A stretch of DNA of 64,000 bases from Mactra quadrangularis. Lineage: Eukaryota > Mollusca > Bivalvia > Venerida > Mactridae. How positions within the stretch are numbered: the stretch's first letter is position 1; each line of letters opens with the position of its first letter. The notes beneath the pieces are model-generated. The model did no database searches and was not told the origin of the DNA. It saw only the letters and a list, made by a program, of their open reading frames with translations. This document shows, piece by piece, positions 10,405 through 22,919 of the stretch. The position numbers were made by a program, and so were the translations under genes. The stretch spans positions 68,091,034 to 68,155,033 of the forward strand of contig CM046303.1 of assembly GCA_025267735.1 (NCBI GenBank). Direction: 5' to 3'.

Positions 10405-11157
10405 CTATTTGTTGTTTGTTTGGTTGATTTGGCATATAAGTAAACAATTTTCCATTTTAAAATAGCCACGTAATCCTCTATTGTTCAGTTCCTTCAATTG
10501 TTGGCGTTGTAAATATGAAAGATCATTGGATAGTCGAATACATGCAGCCCTAAGATTATCACGATACTTTAAGAACTTGAATTTATCGTCTGGATCCTTG
10601 AATTCTGCTATAACAAGCATTGGTTTATTTGTTATTTTACCAACTCTTCGAACAGATTTGATTGAATTTTCATTTAATTTAGCATTTGGAGGAGCAGCAG
10701 AGAATACTGTATCATTTAAATGAGTTGCTAGAGATAATTGTTCATTCTCTTGTTCTTGTAGACCAAAGATTCTTAAAGATCCTTTCAATCTATCAGATTC
10801 GGTAACATTTATGTGCCTTTCAATACGTTCAATACGCTCCTGTGAAGTTTCATCATGCAGTGACAAAGCTCTCATATCAGTATCTAGGATTTCATTATTG
10901 TACTCAATACTATCCAAACGTCTGTGTATTTCACTTATCGAGGTATTAGTCCTGGTTTGATTTGTTTCAAGATGTTTAATATTTGATTTAATAGATGTAA
11001 GCTCTGTTTGATCCTTTGACATTTCAGTTTTAACACCAGTAATTTCATTTTTCATCTGTAATAAAGACTCGCGAATATCAGAGATAGCATTTAAAATTAA
11101 CTGTGTATCTTCTGTTGGACCTGGATTAAGTTCTATATCAGCAGCCAATATCAGCAT
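10405..11157 (-). pseudogene. LINE ORF1 (2A-like N-terminus, coiled coil, RNA-binding core)
   Basis: This is a 250-codon frame. Residues 7-14 are DIELNPGP, a match to the 2A consensus DxExNPGP, preceded by a short hydrophobic run (MLILAA). Residues about 20-110 are a long amphipathic coiled coil. Residues about 120-215 contain SLRIFGLQEQE and a basic region like L1-type ORF1 RRM/CTD proteins. The frame appears shifted at both ends. Upstream, a 115-codon frame (11151-11498) overlaps it by 7 bp in another phase. Near 10460 the continuation carrying a SYASVVSGAD-type segment is in another frame, consistent with lost or gained single bases. Host function is not implied. Confidence 0.75.
11116..11139 (-). 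other. 2A-like ribosome-skipping motif DIELNPGP in LINE ORF1
   Basis: Eight residues match the 2A consensus exactly (D-I-E-L-N-P-G-P). 2A-like motifs at ORF1 N-termini are known for APE-type LINEs of several invertebrates. In known cases they release the upstream peptide co-translationally or act as part of a signal sequence. Activity here is untested, and the upstream frame is shifted. Confidence 0.7.
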
Positions 11158-11498
11158 CCTACTAGCATATAAGCATAAATAGTGTTGCTACAAGTATATA
11201 CATCAGGTATAATTCTACTTAAAGATATAAGATTTTGAGTATATGGACATCGAAAGTCAACAAAAAATGAATATGTCTCAATGATGTGATTTTTACCATG
11301 ATGAAAAATTAGAAGTCCTGTGAACAACCACAATGCAACTATACAACATGCCAAACTACGTAAATGTATATCAGTTCCAGAAGTGTTGGGATTGTACTTA
11401 TTAAGTGTCTTGCGTTTCACCTTCCAGTGACGTTGATGGTTAAAACTCCCTATTCTAGCACGATATAGCAGGATATCTATTCCCATATTTGTCAACAA
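11151..11498 (-). pseudogene. Possible 5' part of LINE ORF1 upstream of the 2A motif
   Basis: A 115-codon frame with a hydrophobic segment (CCIVALWLFTGLLIFHH) that ends by overlapping ORF1 out of phase. A single-base indel would explain the break. It has no recognised domain, and could instead be an unrelated open frame in the 5' UTR. Confidence 0.4.
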
Positions 11499-11510
11499 TG
11501 CTTAGCTGCT

Positions 11511-13140
11511 ACCTCTTACATAAAGTCCAGCTACACCCTATCATTATTAATGTTTCACTTTGCAACTTATATTGAACACTAAAACGCTTGTTTGCTTAGT
11601 GTGGTTCTTTTATATTAGTTGGTTAGTTACAATTTCCTTCCTCCTAATTGCATTATATCTCTTAATGTTGAATTTCCTGATATAATTTGAGAGAATTTGA
11701 GATAATTTGCAACAATATAATTACTCAGCATTTGTAAAGCAAGGCAATTCTATGTGTACTCATTAATCAGGCGATAAAAAGCTTATTATTTTATACGGTT
11801 TAGTAATAAAGTTTAATTTGCTATATTCGGATGAAAACTATTCCAGATTTTTCAATTTACGAGGAAATTGTAGCGCTAATTGACCGAATAATTGTTAAGT
11901 GTTGGAACACAAATCGTGTTTAGATTTACTTGACGTAAAGTGTTCGTAGAATACAACACATTATCAATAATAAAACAAGACAGCTTATTCGTTAAAAATT
12001 ATCAATCATTATATAATTTTACTGAAGTATGACAAAATGCACTTTCTTCTAATAAATTGAAACAATTGATATACATAATGGAAACCATAAAGTTTAGTCA
12101 GAATGTTTAGAAAAGTCTTGGTGACATCTAATATAAAATATATCTCATACATTATAATCCAGTGTACCTCTTCAATACCTGATATATGTATGCACATGCA
12201 CCTGTTGTATGAATGCCAAATGAACCTTTCCATAACTCGTTCTATTGGTTTAATAAACAGAGGGTTACATTCTATTAAAAGTTATGCCAAGATGACATTA
12301 TACTTCCGTTGTCTTACATGCGCAACATATACCATTTATAATATTCAATCACTGAACTACACCATAATTCTGCCGACGAAACTCGACCACAGGCGTGACG
12401 ACCATGCAAGTTGCTCTTGGAAATGGGACTTTATATACATTTTATAAATTACAAAAATGGAGATGAAACATCAAATGACTTGTTATATTATTTTACCGAC
12501 TTCAAGATGGTTTTCGTGTTGAGCATTTACTCTGGAAAATGAAAAATAAATATATCAAAATTAATTACATTAAAACATGAGCTTTGTTATATAAACCTTT
12601 GCTCAGGCATTCAAATGAGTCCTAGATAATTGCTAATATTATCACAGATGGAAGAAGACTGTATTAATTGACATTTAGTACAACGTTCGGTTGAATTGCT
12701 TGGTTTCTTTTATAGTAAAGAACTTATGAATGCATCATGCTTACAAGATTCAGCATCCTCCATTCTAAAGCCTTCATAATCAAGATCAACTATTATTTTT
12801 TGTCACCAACACACTTCTTTAGCTTCTTTTAAATGTCATAATAGTAGAAAGCTTTTAACTTTTGCTTAAAACTGTATGTTTACAAAATGGGTAACTCATA
12901 AATTGTTATTGTTCAAATCTTTTCCAAGTTAACAAAGAATATTTATAGACGTGTATTTATCTTGTAAGAACTAGTCACTAGAGATATTTGTAATATTTTT
13001 TATGTTTGTGATAAAATATAGATCAGTTTACTTTCGCTTATTATAATGAAAAATCTCTTAAAATCATTCAACGTTTCCTGACAACAAATCAAGTCCAAGA
13101 TTTAATGTAAACCGCTGAAAAGCTCGTAAAGAGATTGCGA
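11511..13140. other. No gene recognised
   Basis: AT-rich sequence. The two overlapping ORFs around 12009-12447 on opposite strands look like chance: no splice-bounded structure, homology motif or codon pattern is visible. Confidence 0.3.
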
Positions 13141-13681
13141 CGGTCATTTAAGGTGGGTCGGTACCTTACTCGGAGGGAAAAACGAAAACAATATTGTGTT
13201 CACCGATTATGATAAAAGTTGGCAGGCTAATACCTTCATGCTTCTTGTTTGTTTTTTCTGGTAACCTTAGCGACGTTGTCGTTTTTTTTCACGACGTCAT
13301 GGACGTCACAATGTTTTGCGCTAAAAACAGGCATGCAAGTACATTAAACCCACATATTTAAAGTATTGAATGTCCGATGTCAATGATTATTATTCCAAAA
13401 TGTTTCTGAAATGTTGCTTCATACAAATATTTTGTTCCGATTATCTAAATATCACGTCAGTCGTAAATATTGTACATTTCATCACTGAATTTAGGGTTTT
13501 CACGTCTAAAAGGTTTCACCAGTTGCCGAGTTATAATGTTTATTTTCATATTAAAGCAGAACGGTGGTCAAATTCTTATCGCGATTTTTGATATCTACGC
13601 ACTTTTTGTGTCATTTTAATGAAATTAAAAAGGAAAGTGAACGTTCTCAGTTTTTCACAATATCGCGTTCAAAGTAAAATT

Positions 13682-13910
13682 AAGTTAATATAACGTTACG
13701 CTGACGTTGTGATTAAAGCATTTGTTGCAAAAATAAGTAGAAGTGGCCTTTGATTGACCTATGTTAAATTAATTTTGAAGAGGTCAGATGCTGAGTGTCA
13801 CAAGAAATTAATTAAGAACTGGAAAGAAAAGAAACTACAAAATTAAATTTACAAGAAAATTACATACATAACCCAAAATCACAACGTCAGCGCAACGTAA
13901 TATTAACGTC
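13682..13910. repeat. Short inverted repeat, hairpin-forming
   Basis: 'aagttaatataacgttacgctgacgttgtgatt' starts at 13682. Its imperfect reverse complement lies at about 13877-13910 ('aatcacaacgtcagcgcaacg...'), leaving a spacer of about 160 bp. It may be the remains of a MITE whose outer boundaries I cannot define. Confidence 0.5.
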
Positions 13911-14760
13911 TTTGTTTTGAAGGCAATGAAATTAAAAGTTATCACATATTACATTTTCCTCATTACTTTTATAGTTTTAGTGTGATAGGAGATTGATTGC
14001 GTTTTAAAGAAATGACAAAAGTTATTTGTACATACATTTTGATTTAAATAGCATGCCAACCAAGAAAGGAAGTAGCTAACATGTTATGATCTAGTGGTAA
14101 TAAATAGAATTTCTGATTTATTTATCATTTCATTGAATGTTTTATAATTTTAACCGTTTTACGAAATTTATTTAGGCTAATTTTGAAACAATTTCATACA
14201 ACTAAGATTTTTAAATCACGCGTTTATAAAGTCTTTAAGAACAGAGCAATTAGAATGCAGTTACTTGCTCATTGAAACAGCTGGCTTCAAGTACAAAAAT
14301 TCTCTCTCTCGTCAGAAATATTGATTGTGCTCAAACATATTTATTTGTTATCATGTATTACTGTTTATTTGATGATCAATCAAAGAGTTTATAAATTTGT
14401 GAGAATAGTCACGTGATATTTAAATGGTAAACATTTGTCGTATTTTGAAAATAAACACAAACATTTGTTTCGCTGAATTTTTGCACAAACCAAAAAAGAA
14501 ATTTAGATAATTAAACTTGATCGCAACAACTTGACTGGCTAATTATCAATTGCCAGGTTTCTAGACTTGGGAAGGAAGAAGTTTTTAAAAGTGTCATTTG
14601 ATAATTTGTCTAGAAAAAGAAACCGGTGAACAATTAATATTTCGTCTTATCTTATTATGATTTATAACTATATACCCGGTAAATAGAACTATGAAATATA
14701 TATAATACGTGTGAATATTTTTTTCCCTTTGAACTAATCGGAACTATCGCTCGTGGGATA

Positions 14761-15090
14761 CAAACTTAAATATGACTTTGTCTTGCATGTCATTTACGTC
14801 AGATTTAATTCGCTTTGTAATGAATTTGTCACATATCTTAATTTCCCACGCGTCATAACCCCAAAATAAATGTCACGAATTCTGCGAGATATTAATGCTT
14901 GCTAAAACAATTATATACAAGTACATGTTACTTGAATTACGGGAAAACAAACTTAAATATGACTTTGTGTTGTATTTAATTCGGGTTTGTAGGCTTGTCA
15001 GATTTAATTCTCCTTATTATGAATTTGTCATATATCTTAATTTCCCATGCGTCAAACCGTGTCTTAGTTCTGTAAGATATTAATCTTGTT
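14761..15090 (+). repeat. Two-copy tandem duplication (~185 bp period)
   Basis: 'acttaaatatgactttgt' through 'tttgtcacatatcttaatttccca' to 'agatattaat' appears at about 14765-14900 and again at about 14952-15085. No coding content. The motif 'gagatattaatgcgtca' near 2515 in element copy 1 is reminiscent, but too short to claim kinship. Confidence 0.6.
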
Positions 15091-15729
15091 ATCCATGCGT
15101 ATAAATTGACCTTCAAGGTCGGATCAAACCATTACATACTAGCATATAAAGGGCAATGGTTTACACATTGCTGTCTAATCATATCTTCGCTGACAAAGGT
15201 TTGGTTAAGGCGGTCGCTGTTTGTTACAAATCAAAGTTCATATCAATGAGCTGCAAATAATGATTAATCACTGGACACAAAACATACCTACCTAGTAATA
15301 GTCTTAATGATCTTCCTGTTTTTTTTCAACATTTCCTATCGATTGAGTTCAGACGTCTGCCTTCTATGAGTAGATCACTGAGTAGAATATATAAGACAAC
15401 TACAGTATCAATGAGAGCTTTTGTCCAAAGAGTTGAAAAGATGCTAACGAACCTTACACTTTTAAAGCTACTTTAGTGTTAAGTGAAAATACACCCTACA
15501 ATGAAAATATTGCAAGCGTTAATCATACACGTGGGGGATTAGCTAACATTAACGTTTCCTTCTTGGTTGAATAAAAAGATTAATAAATGTCAGCTCAATT
15601 ACCACAAGTCTTAAAGTTAAACGTTATGGTGCAGTTTAAAGTCTGCTTCCAAAAACATGTTCAGCTGACTGTACAATTTTTACTTTAACTCCTGATCATT
15701 GAAATCTCCACAAAGAAGTAACCCATTTA

Positions 15730-15860
15730 AATCCCCATTTACACCTGGGTGGAGTGAAAGAATGGTATGTAAATTTCTTGTTCCCGGAAATAATAAGTGT
15801 CCCGAATAGGGTTTGAACGTGGGGTCCCTCGATCCGCGTCCTATCACTGTGCTAATACGC
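15730..15860 (-). mobile_element. SINE head relic (shared by both duplication copies)
   Basis: Read on minus, 'gaccccacgttcaaaccctattcggg' looks like a tRNA B-box region, followed by the 'caggtgtaaatgg' body block seen at 45085 and 47325. The homologous relic in copy 2 is at 26755-26870, so it predates the duplication. Confidence 0.5.
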
Positions 15861-16034
15861 CCTCCTTTGCCGTTTTTGAAAAATTAACATTGATGTACTG
15901 CTTCAATATAATCATCAAAATCCCTTTAGTACATAACACATTGAGTTTTATAATAAAATTTTCAATGATTAAGTACTAGTTTTCTCATTATTATACAAAA
16001 TACTTGTACGGTTTCATCAATCTTAGATTAAGTA

Positions 16035-16324
16035 CCGGGTCGATAGCGCAGTTGGTAGCGCGCCGGGATTTGGATACTCGTGCCCGAGGGGGTGCGGGTT
16101 CGAATCCGCCCGGGGAGGTTATACCCTTCCATGAAAATTTGACAATAATGTCGATTTTCCTCCATTGATTAGATAATATGGAGAAGTTTCCGGCCTTGTG
16201 GAAGGGTAGGTGAGTACTGGTTATAGACAATGGTCCAGGAAAGCTAGGTTAGGTGCGCTGGACGCCGTGAAATGACCTAAATTGTGTTGATACGGCGTTA
16301 ACTCCAATAAATAAATAAATAAAA
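16035..16324 (+). mobile_element. Full-length tRNA-derived SINE with 12-bp TSD
   Basis: It is flanked by TTAGATTAAGTA at 16023-16034 and 16325-16336. The other duplication copy (about 28073-28090) has the uninterrupted site. The head has clear A-box (tagcgcagttggtagcgcg) and B-box (gggttcgaatccgc) segments. The body ends 'gatacggcgttaactccaataaataaataaa'. Insertion therefore followed the segmental duplication. Confidence 0.95.
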
Positions 16325-19132
16325 TTAGATTAAGTAATTGCCACTTACTAAATTTATACTTGGATGACAGCTATTCAGCTAAATTAACTTTGTAATAGAC
16401 GCTACCTACTAAACTTTCTTGACTTTTTTAAGTACACGTGCCAATAGAATCATAGATTGAAAACTTTTTAATTGAGATTTTAAGAATGAGAGTTTATTAT
16501 GAGCAGACTATTTAGGATGTATTTTAACAGTGCTTTATATTTGATATTTTTATTATTAACAGTATTGTGATAACATATACAGCAACAGTTATACAAGACA
16601 GACCTACAACAAAGCAAAATAACAAATATGGATATATTTTATGTAATGAAAAGAACACAATAAACAAAAAAACGGAAACTCAAAACTTATGGGATTTTTG
16701 CATCTGATCGGAAAATTAAGACCCCAATTGTGTCTAATATAAAGCATCATTGACTATAGAAAACATACAGCTTATAATGCAAAGTAAACATTTGCAATCA
16801 AGTCCATGGCTTATTTGATGAGCTACTTCAGAACGACACCAGTACATGCGATTAAAAAAAACGGTATGTTTTAAGCAGACGAAATTTGCTCTGAATGTAC
16901 ACATTTGTTCTACGAGTCAAATATTACCGCGGTGTGAGTAACTTGGCAAGCAACTAATTCGATGGTTATCCAGATTCTCTATCTGATAACCTCTATGTAC
17001 GAGGATGAAGTAACAGATGTTTAACTTTATCTGGGCGTTCTTCATTTTACAAATTACAAAGTAAAATATTCTAATGAAAATATAAGCGATTTTAGACAGA
17101 CTTTACAGTTTGTTAGTTACAGAAAGTCGGTGTCCACAAGTTGGATTTCCCTTGAGTATTGTGTGTTGATTTTAGTGTTACATGTTCTATGTTGATTGTA
17201 TTTGACATTAAAATATATCAAAAATATATTTTATTGTGTTGGTTTGCAGTCATAAAATAAAAACTAATATGTTTATTTAACCTTTGTTTAGAAAAAAATA
17301 AATTAAAACGTTGAGATCATTTCCTTTACATACACGTGACATTTTCATTTTCTTGAAAGACGTGACATTAGCATTCCTCATAAAATATTAAAATAAGTTA
17401 GGAATGAAACTAGTGTTTCTGAAGTTGAATATTTAACAAATATGGCGAATTAGCCTGAAAAAATAATAAAGACGACGAACAAAAGAACATAAGATTGGAC
17501 TTAAATCTGTTTTACCAGCTCGTTCCAGACAAAAACAACTATTTTATTATTTTATTATTTTAATACAATCCGTCTTGTGAAAATAATAATCACCAGATCT
17601 TTACAACCGCGTTTGTCCTATGTTAATTATGAAAGTTTAACCTTCCGTCTGAACAGCTGATTAATTGTTATGACAAATATTTCCTGGCCAAGTTGTCTTG
17701 AGTACTAATTAAAACGTAGCTCTCGAGATCAAGGCCTATTGGACGACTGGCCGCTATTATACTGAACACGCGTTGAGATGTGTGATTAAACATCATACAG
17801 TTAATTTCCAAATTCTTTAAGAACTTATGTACGTGTAATAACATACAATACAGCTAGCATTATAAACTCTTTGCCACTGTCCACTCTAAGACGGAATCCA
17901 TTTAGGTACGTTATTTTTGTGGTGACTTTTTTACAAAACATAAACGTCAAAACATATCTTCCTGTTTGCACTTTGTCTGTGCTGTAGGAGGTCTGTGATC
18001 TAATTATTGCTGTTTCTGATATGTTTTAAGATTGCTGTTTTAAAAGTTTACCCTAACGTCAGTGTACTTATAAAATAAAATTCTTATAAACCTTAGTCCC
18101 CCTGTGAAAAGATTCGGAATTTCAGACTTCATACACAGTGATATACAATATTATTTGATACAATTTGTGTCTCATAAATAAGGAAGCACTTTTACCATAG
18201 ACTGACTTATAGATAGTACATTGAAATAAACATACTTTCATACGGAAAGTAAAATTGTTGTTTAATACTGACTGAATTGACTCAGACTAAATAAATATAC
18301 AACAATGTGTGATATCGAATGGTTCAATTTGGCTTCAATAAATTGAAGAAAAAATTCGATGCACAAAATATATTAGATCTAAATGTAATATTGTTGTTTC
18401 ATCACATTTTCAGCAGAGAAACACTATAACCTAACTTATTGATAACGAAATTATATTGCCATATTAGGATGATTTCTTTACAAGTATTTGTAAACTTCAG
18501 AACTGTTTTAAATGCACGATTTGCTAGATTTTTCCTCTGAAACATTGAAACATGTATTTATTTTTGCGCCTTCATACACAAAATGTTCTATGTTTGAATT
18601 TTATATCTAGTGCATAGTTTAAAACAAACAGAATGGATGGTACAATTGGAAAAATAGACAAAGTAAATAAAAGGTTCTCAAGGGGCAATATAACTTCTAA
18701 CACTTTTAGAACCACATAATACTTTAAGATATAGTAAGATTTAGTGCAATCGAAGTTTTATTATTTGTTCGTGGCTATCAGTCCAAGCAAATACATTTAT
18801 ATCTACCGCAGTTTCAGACTCCACTTAAAGTACTGAATCAGCAAATAGTCTCGACAGTATAGAAATATCATTTCAAACAGATTTAGTGCCTGTCGCTAGT
18901 TATGACTGTCGCAATATTATTTAATTTTCTGTCTAACGCATGAATACCAACTATTTCTTACGCGAAGCCTATCACCGATATGTACTATGATTGGTCCGTC
19001 TGAGTAGAGATGATTATATCGTCTTTGTATGAAATGGTATCGACGACTACAAAGTTAGGTTTAAAGAATAAAATAATAATAATTACATATACAGTACAAA
19101 ACCAGGTCAGAGAGGACGATTTAAATGACATA

Positions 19133-20162
19133 TACGAGGGGTGTCCCAGTAAATCGTGTACTTTGTCCATAACTTTCTTTCCTTACGTCACATGATGATC
19201 ATAATTTACAAGACTGTTTGTTAGTCCTATTTTTATACAAATTAGGCATTTGACCAATAAGAAATTGCATTAAAGGCGTCATTTTAATGTTTAACTAATA
19301 CAAGGTATGTGCATGCGGCGCAACCACTTTTACATTCGTATATTCGTTCATACTGAGTTCAAGTGAACAGCAAAATTTAAACTTAAACTTTTTAATTGCA
19401 TTTTATTTTTACATAGACATTCGCAGAAATTATCAATATATTATCACACCAAATCTCAGATCATAATATACGTATACAAGATTGCAATACGCATTTGAAC
19501 TGAAACACAAAAATGTGACATCAACGAGATAACGTGACGTCATGACAAGATTTAGTCTATGTAATTGCAACTCACTTTCATAATCAGCCTGGCACAACAT
19601 GGATGGGTATAAATTTGAATTCAAACACATGGACAGATGAAAGGAATCATTAAGTTTACCTTGTGCATATTACATATGGTAGAAAAGTTATTCATAGTGT
19701 AATATAGCCACTGAATTTATCGTACCAAAAATTACTGAAAGTGTCATTCAAAATTAAGTTGGATACTTAACCCGTTGACCATTATATCATTGACCATACT
19801 AATATTTTGAGACTGATGTAACAATTTTGTAACAAAAGTAAGACAAAAACAAATTTGTAAAGTATATATGAAGTAAATACATTGTCTGTATATGTCACTG
19901 TTCACAACAAGGCGAACTTGGAGAGGGAATAAAAATGATTTCATAGACTTGACGTCTTAATATGACGTTGACTTGCGCCGCGTTTTCATACCTAGTGTCT
20001 TATAAATTGAAGCAAAACATTTATTTTTTAATTAACCGTCTAAATATTTAGCATACTTACTCAAAACACATGCATTTAATGGCAGTTAAAAGTTGGAGCT
20101 TAAGTTGCGCGTACTTTTTTCGCAACAAACAGAGTCCACGATTTACTGGGACACCCCTCGTA
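19133..20162. mobile_element. Mariner-like non-autonomous DNA transposon (~1.03 kb)
   Basis: Both ends carry TACGAGGGGTGTCCCAGTAA in inverted orientation (about 28 bp of near-perfect TIR, continuing 'atcgtg') next to TA dinucleotides. The duplicate segment near 31535 lacks it, giving an empty site. The interior holds no transposase frame. The short minus-strand ORFs inside (65 and 66 codons) do not resemble one. The TIR start and TA target point to the Tc1/mariner superfamily; this placement is inferred from the ends only. Confidence 0.8.
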
Positions 20163-20740
20163 GAATTGGTTGTTAGTTATGAAGCAAAAAGTAAATCAAA
20201 TGTTTACTAATGGTAGCTTTAAACCTAAAGCCACTGAATAGATGAGGAGTATACAGAATGATAATAAAATTAAAAGTAAACTCTTTAATTTCTTGTGTTC
20301 ATTTCGCTATATCATGAACGTTATTTGATGTGGATGAAATACCGTGATCATAGTATTCTGAATATGTTTTCAATAATTTACAAGAGTCATTCTTTTAACA
20401 TTCCCAATAGAAAACCGAACAACTCCTTATCTGCAATAAACCATTATGTACTCTCATCACGAGGCTAATGACTTCATGTAAACTAGACATTATTTGAAAC
20501 AAGACAAGACACTTCATGGCTTTTGAGACGCTTCAATGTCGGGTCATCTGTGTCAATGAACGCTTATATATTTTAATAAAACTTGACAAGAATGTTTGAC
20601 ACTTGAACGAAACTTAAGTATGATTATTAACACGGGGAAAACCAACATTATCAATTAAAAAGTCTAAAAACTTGCTTGTCTATAAGGCCAGTTTCTATAT
20701 TACATTACGTATTTTCTAATTAAAGTTTCCCTCAATTAAC

Positions 20741-21540
20741 ACCATAGTTTATGAATATTGATTGTATTATTTAACATTTGATTCCCTTTTCTTCCTTTAT
20801 CTGCTGCTGGATGAACGCTAAGTACAGCGACGGATTCAGAAAATAATTTTGATATATTTGAAACTACAGCACATGCGAAGAACTCAAGCAAATTCGATTT
20901 CGGAAGAATCAACTCATTTGTATCATAGGACATCTACTATTTGTGAAACAGAATATTCAATGATAGACAGAAAACCATACCATGGTTTGTCTTCGTAAAT
21001 TTATTACTTGACACTTAAAGAGTATGTTTTAACGTCATCAAATGATGTCATTTTGTAATTTATCGCTCTAAGAAAAGTAGTCTTGATGTCGTTAAATTTG
21101 GAATTTGAATTTAAGAAATTAGCTTGTTGTATCCATTATATACATGTATGTCTTTTTATAAGTTGGATGTCTATTTACGATTCGTAATGAAACAAATACC
21201 GGAAATCATAAATACCTTCTTTAAAAGACTCTGACGTCAATAACTTTGAAGAAGATTTGTTATTGAATCATAAATCTAAAACCAGTGTCAAAACAAACTT
21301 CTCTGATAAAAAACGGCCATACGAAAACTTTTATAAGCGATATATAATGTTGGTCTTCAATCTGTTCTTCACATAAGTTACAGAAAAGTAAGGCAGATTT
21401 CTTTTAGCGTTTATATACTTAACAAAAATATTAAAAGGGCAGTATACAATAATATTAAAATTACAATGTGAAAGTTGGTCTGTCTTAAAACTTTAATAAG
21501 TACAAATCAATGCCTTGACAAAAAAGGTTAAGCTTTTGTA
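20741..21540. other. No gene recognised
   Basis: AT-rich DNA between the end of duplication copy 1 and the Tc1 relic. The 65-codon minus frame at 20736-20933 shows no recognisable motif. Confidence 0.3.
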
Positions 21541-21669
21541 TGGTCAATCATTTTAAGCACCTGATGTACTGCAAGAAAGAAGATAAGCCAATGAAATAGT
21601 TAATGTGTTTTTCATGGTTGAGTAGAACCAGAGCATGGCAGGTTTGGTGAGTGCTCGGTTCTGTTTCGA

Positions 21670-22036
21670 GGAGGCATGTCATACGGCGGTCGCACGAAAC
21701 TTTATGCTGTACGGAATGGAACCCTAGAGAATGAAACATTTAATTGCGAGATTCTTTATCCATATATGCGACCTTCCGCTGGTGCAGTTGATGGGAACTT
21801 AGTGCTTATGGATAAAAACACGCACGACAACACTGCATAAAAGTTGTACAACATTGCCTTGAGGAGTGTGGACTGGACGGTAATGCGACCTGACTTCAAT
21901 CCAATAGACATTTTTAGGATTTTATAACAGCACCAAATAACACACTGGAAACCGCTGATGGCGTAGAAAAACATGTTCATAGACAAAAGGAACTGAATTC
22001 CTCAGTCAGACATCCGGAGACGCATTCGCAGCTTCA
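21670..22036 (+). pseudogene. Tc1-family transposase relic
   Basis: The conceptual frame reads GGMSYGGRTKLYAV, then EILYPYMRP, then LVLMDKNT and MRPDFNPIDI. These line up with Tc1 transposase blocks (W-G-G-I-S...; DNA-x-PH; W-P-x-x-SPDLNPIE). In-frame stops follow DNTA, after FRIL and after KPLMA, so it is dead. Tc1 enzymes cut and paste DNA at TA sites using a DD34E triad. No TIRs were found around the relic. Confidence 0.8.
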
Positions 22037-22570
22037 AATATCGATATAGGGAAGTTAATACTGCTCATACACAGTATTAGCTTTGATTTGAAAAGGACTT
22101 TGCGCAAACAGCGATCGTTTCCCTATTGCACTACCCCACCCACATAAACAAAACCATGGATATTTTATGATAGGGTTGATTTTTCTTGTATTGTGATTTT
22201 GTCTACAACGTTTAAACTGTAATGAACATTAAGATAGGATGTTCCCTTGTTTTTTTACACCATGGTATTTTTGTTGAATAAAATGTATGTTGTCTTATAC
22301 ACTATTAAGATGTTTATATTCCCATCCTTTTACTTTTTTGTTGAGTACATAATTATTAGTAAAATTTAATATGGTAGATGCATGATAGATATATTATGTA
22401 AGTTGCATATCGAACATTTCGGGAAACAATGCATTAGTTCTTATTATGTTGAATAGGAAATAACTGCACCATGTACAAAGATGCGCTTACAATTTCATCC
22501 GATTATACATTACATTTTGAAAAATTTGCATATATTGTAAAAAAAACAGCTTAAGATTTTATTGGTTTTG

Positions 22571-22629
22571 TTTGTTTGTTTGTTTGGGTTTTACGGCGCA
22601 CTAACACAGATAGGTCATATCGCGCCGAA
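22571..22629 (-). mobile_element. 59-bp SINE tail with perfect 12-bp TSD
   Basis: TTATTGGTTTTG occurs at 22559-22570 and 22630-22641, enclosing only the 3' end of the SINE ('tttgtttgtttgggttttacggcgcactaac'). It is an extreme 5' truncation, as expected for LINE-driven target-primed insertion. Confidence 0.85.
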
Positions 22630-22919
22630 TTATTGGTTTTGTACAAGGGCTATTTTAGTGTGAAAGACAAACAAGTTATGTCATAAACAATATATTCCAA
22701 ATTTAGTTTTATGTCTCGCGTGAATAACAACTACAGCTTTATGTCAGTTAGTAAGTATAACTCTTGATTAACTCAATAAAAGTAGCTAATATAATGTCAC
22801 AAAATCTGCTAGACGTAGTATTTAAGATTCATAATTTTAACGTCTCCGGTGAGATATGTCTGGCTGTTAAATTACTTTGAGCCATCTTGCTACGTATATA
22901 TACTATATTCCCAAGGTCA

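Larger units (their letters stand above)
6725..11510 (-). mobile_element. Near full-length, inactivated APE-type LINE (CR1-like)
   Basis: Read on the minus strand, the parts come in canonical LINE order. An upstream frame is followed by ORF1 with a 2A-like motif, coiled coil and a nucleic-acid-binding core. Then come an apurinic-type endonuclease, a reverse transcriptase, a C-terminal Cys motif and a 3' UTR with AATAAA (6736-6741). The 3' UTR contains 'catgggccggaggcctgaat'. Total length is about 4.8 kb. ORF2 is broken into at least five frames by frameshifts and stops, and the RT catalytic motif is mutated, so it cannot move itself. The clade (CR1/L2 group) is inferred from the 2A plus APE plus RT architecture. 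The 5' boundary near 11510 is approximate and no TSD was found. Confidence 0.85.
15425..20740 (+). repeat. Direct segmental duplication, copy 1
   Basis: It is collinear with 26505-34700 over many blocks. Examples are 'ctacgagtcaaatattaccgcg' at 16913 and 28673, 'gtttgttagttacagaaagtcgg' at 17110 and 28872, and 'gaaaaccgaacaactcctta' at 20410 and 31811. Divergence is moderate, with indels. Copy 1 carries its own insertions (SINE 16035-16324, mariner-like element 19133-20162) that are absent from copy 2. No gene is recognised within either copy. Confidence 0.9.

Noticed and set aside
12009..12447. Overlapping 74- and 114-codon ORFs on opposite strands
   Set aside because: No domain, no splice-bounded structure and no start context; lengths are within chance for this composition.
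15991..16230. 79-codon minus ORF with PGGFEPAPPRARVSK
   Set aside because: Antisense of a SINE tRNA head; a classic spurious ORF.
19433..19944. Possible transposase inside the mariner-like element
   Set aside because: The two minus frames are 65 and 66 codons, not contiguous, and contain none of the mariner catalytic or helix-turn-helix blocks.
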